Shown here: one piece after another, positions 34,676-42,521 of the stretch
How the letters are laid out: every line of letters starts with the position of its first letter
How positions within the stretch are numbered: the stretch's first letter is position 1
Assembly (NCBI GenBank): GCA_944388075.1
Contig: CALXHI010000005.1
Location: 1 to 48,394 of the forward strand
Direction: 5' to 3'
Source of the DNA: an uncultured Clostridia bacterium
GTDB taxonomy: Bacteria > Bacillota > Clostridia > Oscillospirales > Ruminococcaceae
DNA: 48,394 bases
The notes under the pieces: model-generated
Told to the model about the DNA's origin: nothing
Database searches by the model: none
Seen by the model: only the letters and a program-made list of their open reading frames with translations
Made by a program: the position numbers and the translations under genes

Positions 34676-37069
34676 TTAGCCCAGTACCACTACGATCTCG
34701 TTGACATCTGCCAGTGTGTCTGCAGACAGGAAGTTGCCATCGGCGGGCTTGCCGTTGACCGTCATCGAAACCACACCACTCTGGACATGATTCGGGTTCT
34801 GGATATCGATTTGCAGCCGCTTGCCGCGGAACAGCTTGTGAATCTTGAACCCGTCCCAATCACTCGGAATCGACGGGTTAATGCGCAGGCCGTTCAGCTC
34901 GGTGCGCATACCGCAGATACCCTCAACACAGCTAACCATAACTGTCGATGCCGTACCGGTCAGCCAATGCACATGCGAACGGCCGACATACGGCGAACGA
35001 GTGCTCTCGGTGAATTGACCGTGAACGTACGGCTCCATCACACGGATTTCTGCCTTGTCGTTCATGGCTGCCGGAGAGCTTTCCATGAAATAGGTAAAGG
35101 CACGGTCACCATGACCCAGCAGCGACTCTGCCAGAATCAGCCAGCCCTGCGACTGGGAAAAGATACCGCCATTCTCCTTGGTATCGGGGTTAAAGATGTG
35201 CATCAGTGCGCCGTCAAAGTAGTGGTCTACATACGGCGGCTCGAGCAGCTTTGCGCCATACGGCGTGTTCAGAATGTTGTATACGCTGTCCATAGCCTTC
35301 TCGGACTGCTCCTTGGTTGCAAAGCCGGAAATAACTGCCCAGCTCTGCGGATTGAGCCACATGCTTGCCTCGGGATCTTTCTTTGCACCGACAACCGTGC
35401 CGTCCTCACGGATACCACGGATGAAGCGATCCTCATCCCAGCACTTCTCGAGCGTTGCACTGAGGTTTGCCTTGACCTGCTCGAGATATGCCAGATACTC
35501 GGTATCCTGCTTGTATTTTGCCATATCCATCATCGTACAGAGTGCATAGTAGAGTTGGAATGCAACGAATGTAGACTCACCCTTTGCACCCAAACGCAGG
35601 CAGTCATTCCAGTCGGCATGCAAGCCTGCCGGCATATGATGCGCACCCAAACGCTCCATCGAGAAGTTGATCGCACGCTTCAGGTGATCGTATACGGTAT
35701 CTTCACCGCCATTTGCATAGACGATAACCTCATCGAGGAATGCCTGATTGCCGCTCTCACCGATATACTTGACGATAGTCGGGAACAGCCACAGGGCGTC
35801 ATCGGCACGGTAGGACGGATGACCGGTTTCCTTGACATACTCCGGATCATCGGGCGTATTCTCATGACCGGCATTGTGGGTAAACTTCACGAGCGGCAGA
35901 CCACCGCCGTTGTCCACCTGTGCGGAGAGCATGAAACGAATCTTGTCCAGAGCCATCTCCGGATCCAGATGAATGATACCCTGAATATCCTGTACGGTGT
36001 CACGGTAGCCATAGCCGTTGCGCTCACCGCAGTACACGAGCGATGCAGCACGAGACCAAATCGAGGTGATATAGCACTGATATGCGTTCCAGACATTGAT
36101 CATGTTGTTGAACTCAGCAGAAGGTGTTTCTACTTCAAAATGGGAGAGCTTCTCATGCCAATATGCACGCAGATTGTCGATTTCCTGCTCGGAAACACCT
36201 GCCGTCTCATACTTCTTAAGGATCTCGGCAGCCTGTGCGCTGTTTCTCTGACCGAACACATAGATCAGCGTACGGGTTTCACCGGGTTGCAGCGTGATCG
36301 TGCTTTGGAGCGCACCGCAGGCATTGCTGTTGTAGTTCATCTTGCCGTCGCAGACACCGTTTTCAACCGCAATCGGGTTGGAGTAGGTGCGATACGGACC
36401 AATGAAGCTTGAAAGGTCACCGTTTGCGGTTGCAACCGGTGCGCCAACAACGCCAAAGAAACGCTCCCGATGGTTCGAGCCGGTTGCATCCTTTCCGCTG
36501 TTCTCGTTGATGTGCTGAATGATGCGGTTGCCGCCCTCAAAGCTCGTACGGGTGATAAACAACGTATACTGCAAATTTACCTGATCCTGATTGTAGTTGT
36601 TGTCGTTTGTGAACTCGATGAAACCGGTCACAGACAGCGTTCTCGGACGGTCGGAGTCATTGGTCAGCTTGCACTGCCAAACTTCATAAGTGTCCGGAAC
36701 ATAGTAGGTTGTCTCGGCGGTAATGCCGGCATACTTAGAGGTGATGACGGTATATGCCGTGCCATGACGGCAGACGCACTCGTATTGATCGAGCGGCTTG
36801 CCGACCGGCTGCCATGTTGCAGACCAGTAATCTTTCGTTTCCGTGTCATACAGATAGATGTACCGACCCGGTAGCGCCATCATCGAGTTGAAACGGAAAC
36901 GACCGATACGACCATTTGCGCCGCTCTTGACAAAGCTGTAACCTGCAGCGTTGTTCGAGATGATCGCACCGTACTCCGGATCGCCCAGATAGTTGCACCA
37001 CGCAGATGGTGTGTCCGGTCTGGTAATGACATATTCCTTGTTTTTCAAATCAAAATATCCGTAATTCAT
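34676..37069 (-). CDS. GH94 cellobiose phosphorylase
   Basis: Predicted 797 residues, close to known cellobiose phosphorylases and shorter than cellodextrin phosphorylases. It splits cellobiose with phosphate into glucose 1-phosphate and glucose. The N-terminal beta-sandwich (about 1-300, MNYGYFDLKNKEYVITRPDT) leads to an (alpha/alpha)6 barrel with YGYRDTVQDIQG and LHADWNDCLRLG; Asp489 fits the catalytic acid. No signal peptide, so it is cytosolic. AGGAGG is six bases from the ATG. The promoter at 37141-37169 has an inverted repeat beside its start site. GH113 follows in the same direction. Confidence 0.93.
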   Translation of the reverse strand: MNYGYFDLKNKEYVITRPDTPSAWCNYLGDPEYGAIISNNAAGYSFVKSGANGRIGRFRFNSMMALPGRYIYLYDTETKDYWSATWQPVGKPLDQYECVCRHGTAYTVITSKYAGITAETTYYVPDTYEVWQCKLTNDSDRPRTLSVTGFIEFTNDNNYNQDQVNLQYTLFITRTSFEGGNRIIQHINENSGKDATGSNHRERFFGVVGAPVATANGDLSSFIGPYRTYSNPIAVENGVCDGKMNYNSNACGALQSTITLQPGETRTLIYVFGQRNSAQAAEILKKYETAGVSEQEIDNLRAYWHEKLSHFEVETPSAEFNNMINVWNAYQCYITSIWSRAASLVYCGERNGYGYRDTVQDIQGIIHLDPEMALDKIRFMLSAQVDNGGGLPLVKFTHNAGHENTPDDPEYVKETGHPSYRADDALWLFPTIVKYIGESGNQAFLDEVIVYANGGEDTVYDHLKRAINFSMERLGAHHMPAGLHADWNDCLRLGAKGESTFVAFQLYYALCTMMDMAKYKQDTEYLAYLEQVKANLSATLEKCWDEDRFIRGIREDGTVVGAKKDPEASMWLNPQSWAVISGFATKEQSEKAMDSVYNILNTPYGAKLLEPPYVDHYFDGALMHIFNPDTKENGGIFSQSQGWLILAESLLGHGDRAFTYFMESSPAAMNDKAEIRVMEPYVHGQFTESTRSPYVGRSHVHWLTGTASTVMVSCVEGICGMRTELNGLRINPSIPSDWDGFKIHKLFRGKRLQIDIQNPNHVQSGVVSMTVNGKPADGNFLSADTLADVNEIVVVLG

Positions 37070-37112
37070 GTTTTTCCTCCTAATTCAAAATGTGAGAAAT
37101 CGCAATGTTGAT

Positions 37113-37131
37113 ATCATACTGTCCGTATGAT
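37113..37131 (-). promoter_or_regulatory. Inverted repeat in the GH94 leader
   Basis: Perfect seven-base arms ATCATAC and GTATGAT with five bases between, about 3-21 bases downstream of the expected start; a candidate operator. The 37070-37398 gap otherwise holds only the two divergent promoters and leaders. Confidence 0.55.
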
Positions 37132-37140
37132 GTTGCCTTT

Positions 37141-37169
37141 ATTCTACCATATTCCCCGACAAAATACAA
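37141..37169 (-). promoter_or_regulatory. Sigma-A promoter of the GH94 gene
   Basis: Minus-strand TTGTAT (37164-37169) and TAGAAT (37141-37146), 17-base spacer. Confidence 0.6.
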
Positions 37170-37289
37170 GGGGGTTTTTCAAATTAATTTTGCGTTCACA
37201 ATATTATCGGCTTTTTCAGGATTTCTATACAACATATACAATTGCATCATAAATTTGTTGTGGGAATAGCCCATCTTTGAACAATTCGG

Positions 37290-37318
37290 TTGACAGATTG
37301 CTGCAAAATAAGTATAAT
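37290..37318 (+). promoter_or_regulatory. Strong sigma-A promoter of the LRR-dockerin gene
   Basis: Consensus TTGACA (37290-37295) and TATAAT (37313-37318) with a 17-base spacer. Confidence 0.85.
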
Positions 37319-37329
37319 AATCAATAGGT

Positions 37330-37380
37330 GAATTCGATATGGAAACGCAATTTCATTTTGTTTCCGTTGCATATCGATTC
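37330..37380 (+). promoter_or_regulatory. Long stem-loop in the leader of the LRR-dockerin gene
   Basis: GAATTCGATATG with GAAAC on one side can pair with GTTTC and CATATCGATTC on the other, with a few unpaired bases. The hairpin ends just before the AAAGGAG ribosome site at 37385-37391, so it may protect the message or gate translation. Confidence 0.5.
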
Positions 37381-37398
37381 CCATGAAAGGAGTTTTCT

Positions 37399-39480
37399 AT
37401 GTCTATGTTCCAACCATCACACCTGCTGCAACCTCTCCGTCGACGCTTTACAGCTGTCACAATCGCCATTGGCTGTACACTTGCTGCACTTCCCTGTACT
37501 CCGATCTATGCTGAAGAAGGTTCTTGCGGTGACAATACCAAATGGTCGGTCAACGGTACTACGCTCACGTTAAGCGGTTCGGGTGCTGTGGAATACATCT
37601 GCTGGGCACTTCGCAATGAGGAAATTACCACCGTCATCATCGAAGATGGTGTTACATCGTTACCGAGCAATTCGTTCTCCAACTTCAAAGTGCTGGAATC
37701 GCTGACCATGGCAGATTCTGTTATCTCCATTGGTTCCTCTTTTTGCCAAAGCTGTGTCGCACTCACTGACTTGACACTCTCGGATCAGTTGACGGTCATT
37801 CCATCCGGCGCATTCACCGGTTGCAAGCTCTTGCCCGCAGTGGAGCTTCCCGATTCTATCACTACCATCGAAAACAATGCCTTCTATGGTTGTGTGAAAT
37901 TAAAGGCTCTCTCCATGCCGGATGCACTCGTTAGTGTTGGGAGTCATGCTTTCTTCGGTAACAGCGTGGAAGAATTGAACCTCAACCAAGGTCTGCAATC
38001 CATCGGCGACAATGCCTTTAACTATTCTTGTTTTGAGTCCGTCATTGTACCGGACAGCATTACCGCAATCGGCAGCTCGGCATTCGGTCAAGTGTATTCC
38101 AAAATGACCAATAAAGACGGAGAAATTACCGGCACCTACTATGGCGATCCGGTCATGGTCACGCTAAAAGGCTCTGCCGGTGGCTATGCTCAGCAATATG
38201 CCAATGTCAATGGTCTGAATTTCGAGGTCTATGACAGCTCCGGTGAACACACTTGCAGCGGAAATTGGATTGTAGACACGGCCGCAACCTGTGAAACAGA
38301 CGGTTCTCGGCACTATGTCTGCTCGACCTGCGGACAGACCTACTACGAAACCATTGCTGCTACCGGTCACAGCTGGTCGGAGTGGACAGTCACCCAAACG
38401 GCTACCTGTACCGCCGATGGCGTGCAGACTCGTACCTGTGCAAACTGCGGCGAACAGGAAACCAATGCCATTCCGGCAACCGGTCATAACTGGTCGGAGT
38501 GGACAGTCACCCAAGTGGCGACCTGTACCGCCGATGGCATGCAAACTCGTACCTGTGCAAACTGCGGTACACAGGAAACCAATCCCATTTCCGCTGTCGG
38601 TCATAACTGGTCGAATTGGGTGACAATTCAAGATCCAACCGTCAACACAGAAGGTCAGCAGCAGCGAACCTGCTATACCTGCGGTGCTGTGGAATATCAA
38701 TCGATTCCGGTTTTGGGCAGCCATGCCATTCGTGTGAATGTCTCTGAGGGCGGTACAGCAAATCCGCTCGGTGAAACCCTTGTCGAAGTCAACGGAAACC
38801 TGACTGTCACCTTCTCCCCCTATGACGGCTACCAAATCGCCGATGTTCTCATCGACAATGTCTCTGTCGGTGCAGTCCCTTCCTATACTTTCTATAATGT
38901 AATAGCTTCCCATTCTGTTTCCGTCACCTTTATGCCCATTCAGGTGATTCCGAACGAAAGCTGTTCTTCTATCACGGTTGCATTGAAAGACCCTGCGGCA
39001 TATTGGCAGCCAACCGATGCCGCATTCTCGATGGATGCCTTTACCATCATCGCTACCATGCTGGCGGACGGGCAATCCACTCAAATTGATATCACAAACG
39101 ACTGCGTACCCAATATGACGCCGGCACAGCTCTATCAGCAAAATGGTATCAATACCTATCCGATCAACTTCCGCTATACCGGCAACAATACGACAATTCA
39201 GGATTATTTCAATGCCAATGCCGTTACCGCCTCCGTACAGATCGCCTGCAAGGGGGATGCAGATCTCAATGGCAGCGTCACCGCAGATGATGCTACGATT
39301 GCACTGGCTGCCTATATCAATACTATGCTTGATGTCGACCACGGGCTTTCCGACCTGCAAATCCATCTGATCGATATCACAAAAGACGGTATCATCGAGG
39401 CAGACGATGCAACCATGATTCTTAAGTACTATGTCATGACATTGACTTCCGGTTCTGCTGATTGGGACAATCTCCCCTGA
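37399..39480 (+). CDS. Secreted leucine-rich-repeat (BspA-type) protein with CxxC repeats and dockerin
   Basis: Predicted 693 residues. Signal peptide about 1-38 (ends TPIYAEE). Residues about 45-275 are BspA-type leucine-rich repeats (LPSNSFSNFKVLESLTMAD, ITTIENNAFYGCVKL). Then come four related units of about 39 residues with CxxC (CANCGEQET and variants, about 286-440), an InlB-B-like module (about 442-512, VSEGGTANP, DGYQIADVLIDNVSVG), a beta-rich stretch, and a two-repeat dockerin (about 617-682, DADLNGSVTADD and DITKDGIIEADD). No catalytic motif is seen; binding or adhesion on a cohesin scaffold is likely. AAAGGAG sets the start. A terminator follows. Confidence 0.85.
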   Translation: MSMFQPSHLLQPLRRRFTAVTIAIGCTLAALPCTPIYAEEGSCGDNTKWSVNGTTLTLSGSGAVEYICWALRNEEITTVIIEDGVTSLPSNSFSNFKVLESLTMADSVISIGSSFCQSCVALTDLTLSDQLTVIPSGAFTGCKLLPAVELPDSITTIENNAFYGCVKLKALSMPDALVSVGSHAFFGNSVEELNLNQGLQSIGDNAFNYSCFESVIVPDSITAIGSSAFGQVYSKMTNKDGEITGTYYGDPVMVTLKGSAGGYAQQYANVNGLNFEVYDSSGEHTCSGNWIVDTAATCETDGSRHYVCSTCGQTYYETIAATGHSWSEWTVTQTATCTADGVQTRTCANCGEQETNAIPATGHNWSEWTVTQVATCTADGMQTRTCANCGTQETNPISAVGHNWSNWVTIQDPTVNTEGQQQRTCYTCGAVEYQSIPVLGSHAIRVNVSEGGTANPLGETLVEVNGNLTVTFSPYDGYQIADVLIDNVSVGAVPSYTFYNVIASHSVSVTFMPIQVIPNESCSSITVALKDPAAYWQPTDAAFSMDAFTIIATMLADGQSTQIDITNDCVPNMTPAQLYQQNGINTYPINFRYTGNNTTIQDYFNANAVTASVQIACKGDADLNGSVTADDATIALAAYINTMLDVDHGLSDLQIHLIDITKDGIIEADDATMILKYYVMTLTSGSADWDNLP
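38368..38718 (+). repeat. Three tandem 117-base units inside the LRR-dockerin gene
   Basis: Units at 38368-38484, 38485-38601 and 38602-38718 encode the 39-residue CxxC repeats; the first two are nearly identical in DNA, the third has diverged. This suggests a recent duplication. Confidence 0.75.
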
Positions 39481-39495
39481 ACCACGACAACTCAA

Positions 39496-39529
39496 AAGTC
39501 CTGTGAATGCGTTGCAATTCACAGGACTT
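39496..39529. terminator. Bidirectional terminator between the LRR-dockerin gene and a convergent membrane-protein gene
   Basis: A perfect 13-base stem, AAGTCCTGTGAAT against ATTCACAGGACTT, with an eight-base loop; T-rich on the plus side and A-rich on the other. Confidence 0.85.
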
Positions 39530-39534
39530 GTTTC

Positions 39535-39984
39535 TTATCCCAACAATAACCACAGTACAAACAAAATACTTCCGATGCAAAACACGATGCCCACCGTCAT
39601 AATCAGCAGACTGTGCCGGTCATAAACATGCCCTTGCGATTTGCCGTCTCGAATGCGGAGCGCTTGTGTAACATTGGTGCGGTAAATGCGTGCTCTGCCA
39701 TAGGTTTCAGCCGGAAACCAACAGATGTATTCCTTCCCGTCTACCAGATAAACCGCATAGTCAAACCGTGGTGCATGCTCGAAGCGTACAAATTCTCCAT
39801 CCGCCTTGCGAAACCCAAGCAGTGAAATCCAACACCACAGGAAAAAGACCGTCATGCCTGCCAATGCTAGCCCTAGCAATCCGAGCAAGCCATACAGCAG
39901 CCCCATCACAACCGCCGTCATCGAGCCCCTCCATATAAACAAAATGACAATGAGAATCACCAGAATCAATAGGACTTCCAGCAT
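39535..39984 (-). CDS. Small integral membrane protein, unknown
   Basis: Predicted 149 residues with hydrophobic segments at about 3-17, 24-56 and 125-148, and a soluble loop of about 65 residues between (FVRFEHAPRFDYAVYLVDGKEYICWFP). The loop looks like a small beta domain, as in DUF3592-type proteins, but I cannot assign a family. It follows the histidine phosphatase gene by nine bases, with GAGGT as ribosome site at the stop of that gene, so the two are co-transcribed. Confidence 0.7.
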   Translation of the reverse strand: MLEVLLILVILIVILFIWRGSMTAVVMGLLYGLLGLLGLALAGMTVFFLWCWISLLGFRKADGEFVRFEHAPRFDYAVYLVDGKEYICWFPAETYGRARIYRTNVTQALRIRDGKSQGHVYDRHSLLIMTVGIVFCIGSILFVLWLLLG

Positions 39985-39993
39985 TGCGGTACC

Positions 39994-40629
39994 TCAAAAG
40001 CGTTCGCTTTCCTCCGGCAGATAGGGCGACAATCCAAGAATCTCAAACGCCTGCGACTGCTGCCACATCTGCGCTGTAAACAGTAGTTCAAACCCCTCGC
40101 CCGGTGCGCAGCGAATGCAGTTCGGTTCCAGTTTCGGCAAGCCAAAACATGCCAGCGCATTGCAGATGACACCGCTGTGCGTGACGATTGCCACATGCCG
40201 CATATCCTCCTGCATCATCTCCAGAAGAATCTTGTGAAACCCTTGAAATGTACGCAGGCAAAGCTCTGATACACTCTCGCCCTCCGGCGGTCGGGCATCC
40301 ATGCCGCCTTTCAGCCAATTGCGGTAGTCCTCATCGCCGACCAAATCTCCTGCCCGCTTTCCCTCGAATGCGCCGAAATCCAATTCCCGAAATGCCGGTT
40401 CCAACACCAGCTCCCGATCAGGGAACAAAATTTCTGCCGTCTCCGTACAACGCACCAACGGACTACTGTACACACGCTCAACCTTCGGGTAAACCATTTC
40501 CTCTGCCTTGCTGCAAAGATAGCTGCGGCTCTTGTCGGTCAACGGATAATCCGTCGAACCGATATAGATTCCCTGTTCATTTGCCGCCGTTTCTCCATGA
40601 CGGATCAATGTCATATGATAGCTTTTCAT
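39994..40629 (-). CDS. Histidine phosphatase family protein
   Basis: Predicted 211 residues. The phosphoacceptor motif is LIRHGETAANEQG (His about 11); the second arginine lies in SSPLVRCTETAEIL, the acid in FRELDFGAFEGKRAGDL and the second catalytic His in IVTHSGVI. This CobC/GpmB-like branch includes alpha-ribazole phosphatases and unspecific phosphatases; the substrate cannot be told. AGGAGG is five bases from the ATG. It diverges from the XRE regulator gene. Confidence 0.88.
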   Translation of the reverse strand: MKSYHMTLIRHGETAANEQGIYIGSTDYPLTDKSRSYLCSKAEEMVYPKVERVYSSPLVRCTETAEILFPDRELVLEPAFRELDFGAFEGKRAGDLVGDEDYRNWLKGGMDARPPEGESVSELCLRTFQGFHKILLEMMQEDMRHVAIVTHSGVICNALACFGLPKLEPNCIRCAPGEGFELLFTAQMWQQSQAFEILGLSPYLPEESERF

Positions 40630-40647
40630 AGGATCCTCCTGTCGATA

Positions 40648-40667
40648 TATACAAAAATATACAAAAA
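40648..40667. repeat. Tandem 10-base repeat between divergent genes
   Basis: TATACAAAAA occurs twice back to back just upstream of the phosphatase ribosome site. It may be a protein-binding site or simple A+T-rich sequence. Confidence 0.35.
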
Positions 40668-40696
40668 AATGCGTGAAGATTCTTTTTCGTTTCGGC

Positions 40697-40725
40697 TTTA
40701 CAAATTATACTATCTGTTATATAAT
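40697..40725 (+). promoter_or_regulatory. Sigma-A promoter of the XRE-apbE-rnf unit
   Basis: TTTACA (40697-40702) and TATAAT (40720-40725) with a 17-base spacer. It is the only clear promoter I find ahead of the rnf genes. Confidence 0.65.
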
Positions 40726-40753
40726 GAAAGGGTATCATCGAAAGGGTATCATC
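40726..40753 (+). promoter_or_regulatory. Tandem 14-base direct repeat over the transcription start, probable operator
   Basis: GAAAGGGTATCATC occurs twice without gap, starting directly after the -10 box and covering the expected +1. A regulator bound here would block transcription; the XRE protein encoded next is the obvious candidate. Confidence 0.6.
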
Positions 40754-40795
40754 GCAAATCCAAATTCTCAAACACGAGGAAAGGAGTGTTTCTCT

Positions 40796-41509
40796 ATGAA
40801 TCCTGACTTCTCCCGTATCATTGCCCTGCAACGAAAAGAACGCAAAATCAGCCAAAAGCAAGCCGCTGCCGACCTCGGTATCTCACAGGCATTGCTCTCT
40901 CACTACGAGAAAGGCATCCGTGAATGCGGTCTTGATTTTCTCGTCAAAATCGCAGACTATTACAATGTATCCTGTGACTACCTCCTCGGCAGAACACCCG
41001 AACCCGGCGGTAAAATCCTCTCCATCGAGGAAATTCCCGATGATGACGGCAACAACGAAATGCCCTCCTCCGAAGCCATTCAATTCTACCGCAAAGTCAT
41101 CAACAACTCCATCAGCTTGCTGTTTTCCTTTTCACAGCGTGCCAAATCCGTCACACTGATTCGAGAAGTATCGTCTTACCTGATGCTTTCGGTCTACAAA
41201 CTGTTTCGCATTATCTATAATGCCTGCCCGAACAATGACCAGAAGCTCTTCCGTATTCCAAAGGTTGTTGCCAATGACAGTGCCAATGCGATTATCTCGC
41301 TCAGTGAGTCCAACATCAAGGCTGCCTCCAGCGGTATTGCCCTCGGCGGAAACGATTCCGTCACCGATGCCGAATCGCTCTATGTGACGACCGCAACACT
41401 CTCGGAGGATTTCTCCGAATACGCAACCTCGTTGCTCAACCTCATTCAAATCAGCGAAACGAGCATTTCCCGTACCCGTGACGAGCTGCAAACCCGTCGC
41501 CGTCCCTAA
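40796..41509 (+). CDS. XRE family transcriptional regulator
   Basis: Predicted 237 residues. An N-terminal helix-turn-helix of the Cro/CI type (about 6-62) reads IIALQRKERKISQKQAAADLGISQALLSHYEKG, here noted by its parts RKISQKQAAADLG and SQALLSHYEKG, followed by FLVKIADYYNVSCDYLLGR. The remaining 170 residues are mostly helical (SSEAIQFYRKVINNSISLL, TSLLNLIQISETSIS) and match no domain I know, perhaps dimerisation or sensing. The ATG is nine bases from AAAGGAG. Nine bases separate it from apbE, so it appears to be the first gene of the rnf transcript and may regulate it. Confidence 0.85.
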   Translation: MNPDFSRIIALQRKERKISQKQAAADLGISQALLSHYEKGIRECGLDFLVKIADYYNVSCDYLLGRTPEPGGKILSIEEIPDDDGNNEMPSSEAIQFYRKVINNSISLLFSFSQRAKSVTLIREVSSYLMLSVYKLFRIIYNACPNNDQKLFRIPKVVANDSANAIISLSESNIKAASSGIALGGNDSVTDAESLYVTTATLSEDFSEYATSLLNLIQISETSISRTRDELQTRRRP

Positions 41510-41510
41510 T

Positions 41511-41539
41511 ATTATACCATGGTTTTCCCAAAAAGAAAA
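41511..41539 (-). promoter_or_regulatory. Possible antisense extended -10 promoter at the apbE start
   Basis: Minus-strand TGGTATAAT (-10 box 41511-41516) overlaps the apbE start; the -35 (TTTTCT) is poor. It would transcribe antisense to the XRE gene. Confidence 0.2.
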
Positions 41540-42517
41540 GCCCTTTTTCCGTTATTTTTCTGTTGCATTAGTCTGATGCTCGGTAGCTGCGGTATGCCGA
41601 CTGCGGAGCGCAATGTATTCACGATGGATACCTGCTTTTCCGTGCAAATTTCGGGCAAAGATGCCGAACCGGCTACCAAGCAAATCGAGGAGCGGCTCAA
41701 CCAACTGCATACAACGCTCGATGCCTATTCCGAAACCGGTATGCTCTATCAGCTGAACCACAGCGGCATGCTCACCGATAATACCGGTTTGCTCCTCGAT
41801 TTGATTGCCCAAACCAAAGCCATGCAAGCGCAATACGGCTCTGCGGTCCAGCTGTCCTGTTTGCCGCTCGTGCAGCTTTGGAATCTGCAAAACAATCCCG
41901 ATGCCGTTCCTGCCGATGCCGTTATCCGGCAAGCCTTGGCATGGATTGACGATACGGCGATTACAATAGAAGAAAACCGGATCACGCTGCCTGAGCATAC
42001 GGCACTGGACTGCGGTGCAGTCGGCAAGGGCTATGCGCTCGATCTTGTCGCTGAAGATTTACAGACATATGCCTGTGATTTTGCGATTGTCGATGCGACT
42101 TCCTCGATTTTGCTGTATGGACAAAAGCCCGATGCTACACCCTTTTCCATCCAAATCTCCGACCCAAACGGTACCGGTGCACTCGGTATGCTGACCATTG
42201 CTCATGATTCTGCCGCACAAGCTACCTTTCTCGGAACATCCAATCACTCCGAACGTTATGCGGTCATTGACGGTGTGCGCTATGGGCATATCTTTGACCT
42301 TGAAACCGGCTATCCGGCTGTATCCGATTTGGCAACGGTTACGGTGATTGCTGACAACGGTCTGCTTGCCGATTTTCTCTCGACTGCAATTTTCATCGAG
42401 GGAACCAATGGACTCTCTGCCCATCTGAAAACGGATGCTTATGCCGTACTTGCCGTTGCAGAAGACGGTACGGTGTATCACAGTGCCGGACTCGATTTTC
42501 AGCCGATTGGAGGGTAA
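41519..42517 (+). CDS. apbE: FAD:protein FMN transferase (ApbE) lipoprotein
   Basis: Predicted 332 residues with a lipoprotein signal ending in the lipobox LGSC (Cys about 24). Family motifs are LDCGAVGKGYALDLVAEDL, TSNHSERYAVIDG, YGHIFDLETGYPAVSD and the Mg-site segment DNGLLADFLSTAIF. ApbE transfers FMN from FAD onto a threonine of target proteins outside the membrane; the targets here should be RnfD and RnfG, encoded just downstream. The ATG lies nine bases past the XRE stop and has no visible ribosome site, so translation may be coupled or weak. Confidence 0.92.
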   Translation: MVFPKRKALFPLFFCCISLMLGSCGMPTAERNVFTMDTCFSVQISGKDAEPATKQIEERLNQLHTTLDAYSETGMLYQLNHSGMLTDNTGLLLDLIAQTKAMQAQYGSAVQLSCLPLVQLWNLQNNPDAVPADAVIRQALAWIDDTAITIEENRITLPEHTALDCGAVGKGYALDLVAEDLQTYACDFAIVDATSSILLYGQKPDATPFSIQISDPNGTGALGMLTIAHDSAAQATFLGTSNHSERYAVIDGVRYGHIFDLETGYPAVSDLATVTVIADNGLLADFLSTAIFIEGTNGLSAHLKTDAYAVLAVAEDGTVYHSAGLDFQPIGG

Positions 42518-42521
42518 TACC

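Noticed and set aside
34595..36412. A 605-codon open frame on the strand opposite the cellobiose phosphorylase gene
   Set aside because: It lies wholly over a well-recognised gene, has no ribosome site or domain, and its cysteine- and arginine-rich composition is that of a shadow frame.
17647..37131. A shared mannan-operon operator from the CATAC/GTATG arms before GH130 and GH94
   Set aside because: The half-sites are in opposite order and spacing (GTATG-N1-CATAC versus CATAC-N5-GTATG), so a common regulator is not supported by these two sites alone.
38164..39522. A 452-codon open frame opposite the LRR-dockerin gene
   Set aside because: It mirrors the repeats of the coding strand and has no start signal; shadow frame.
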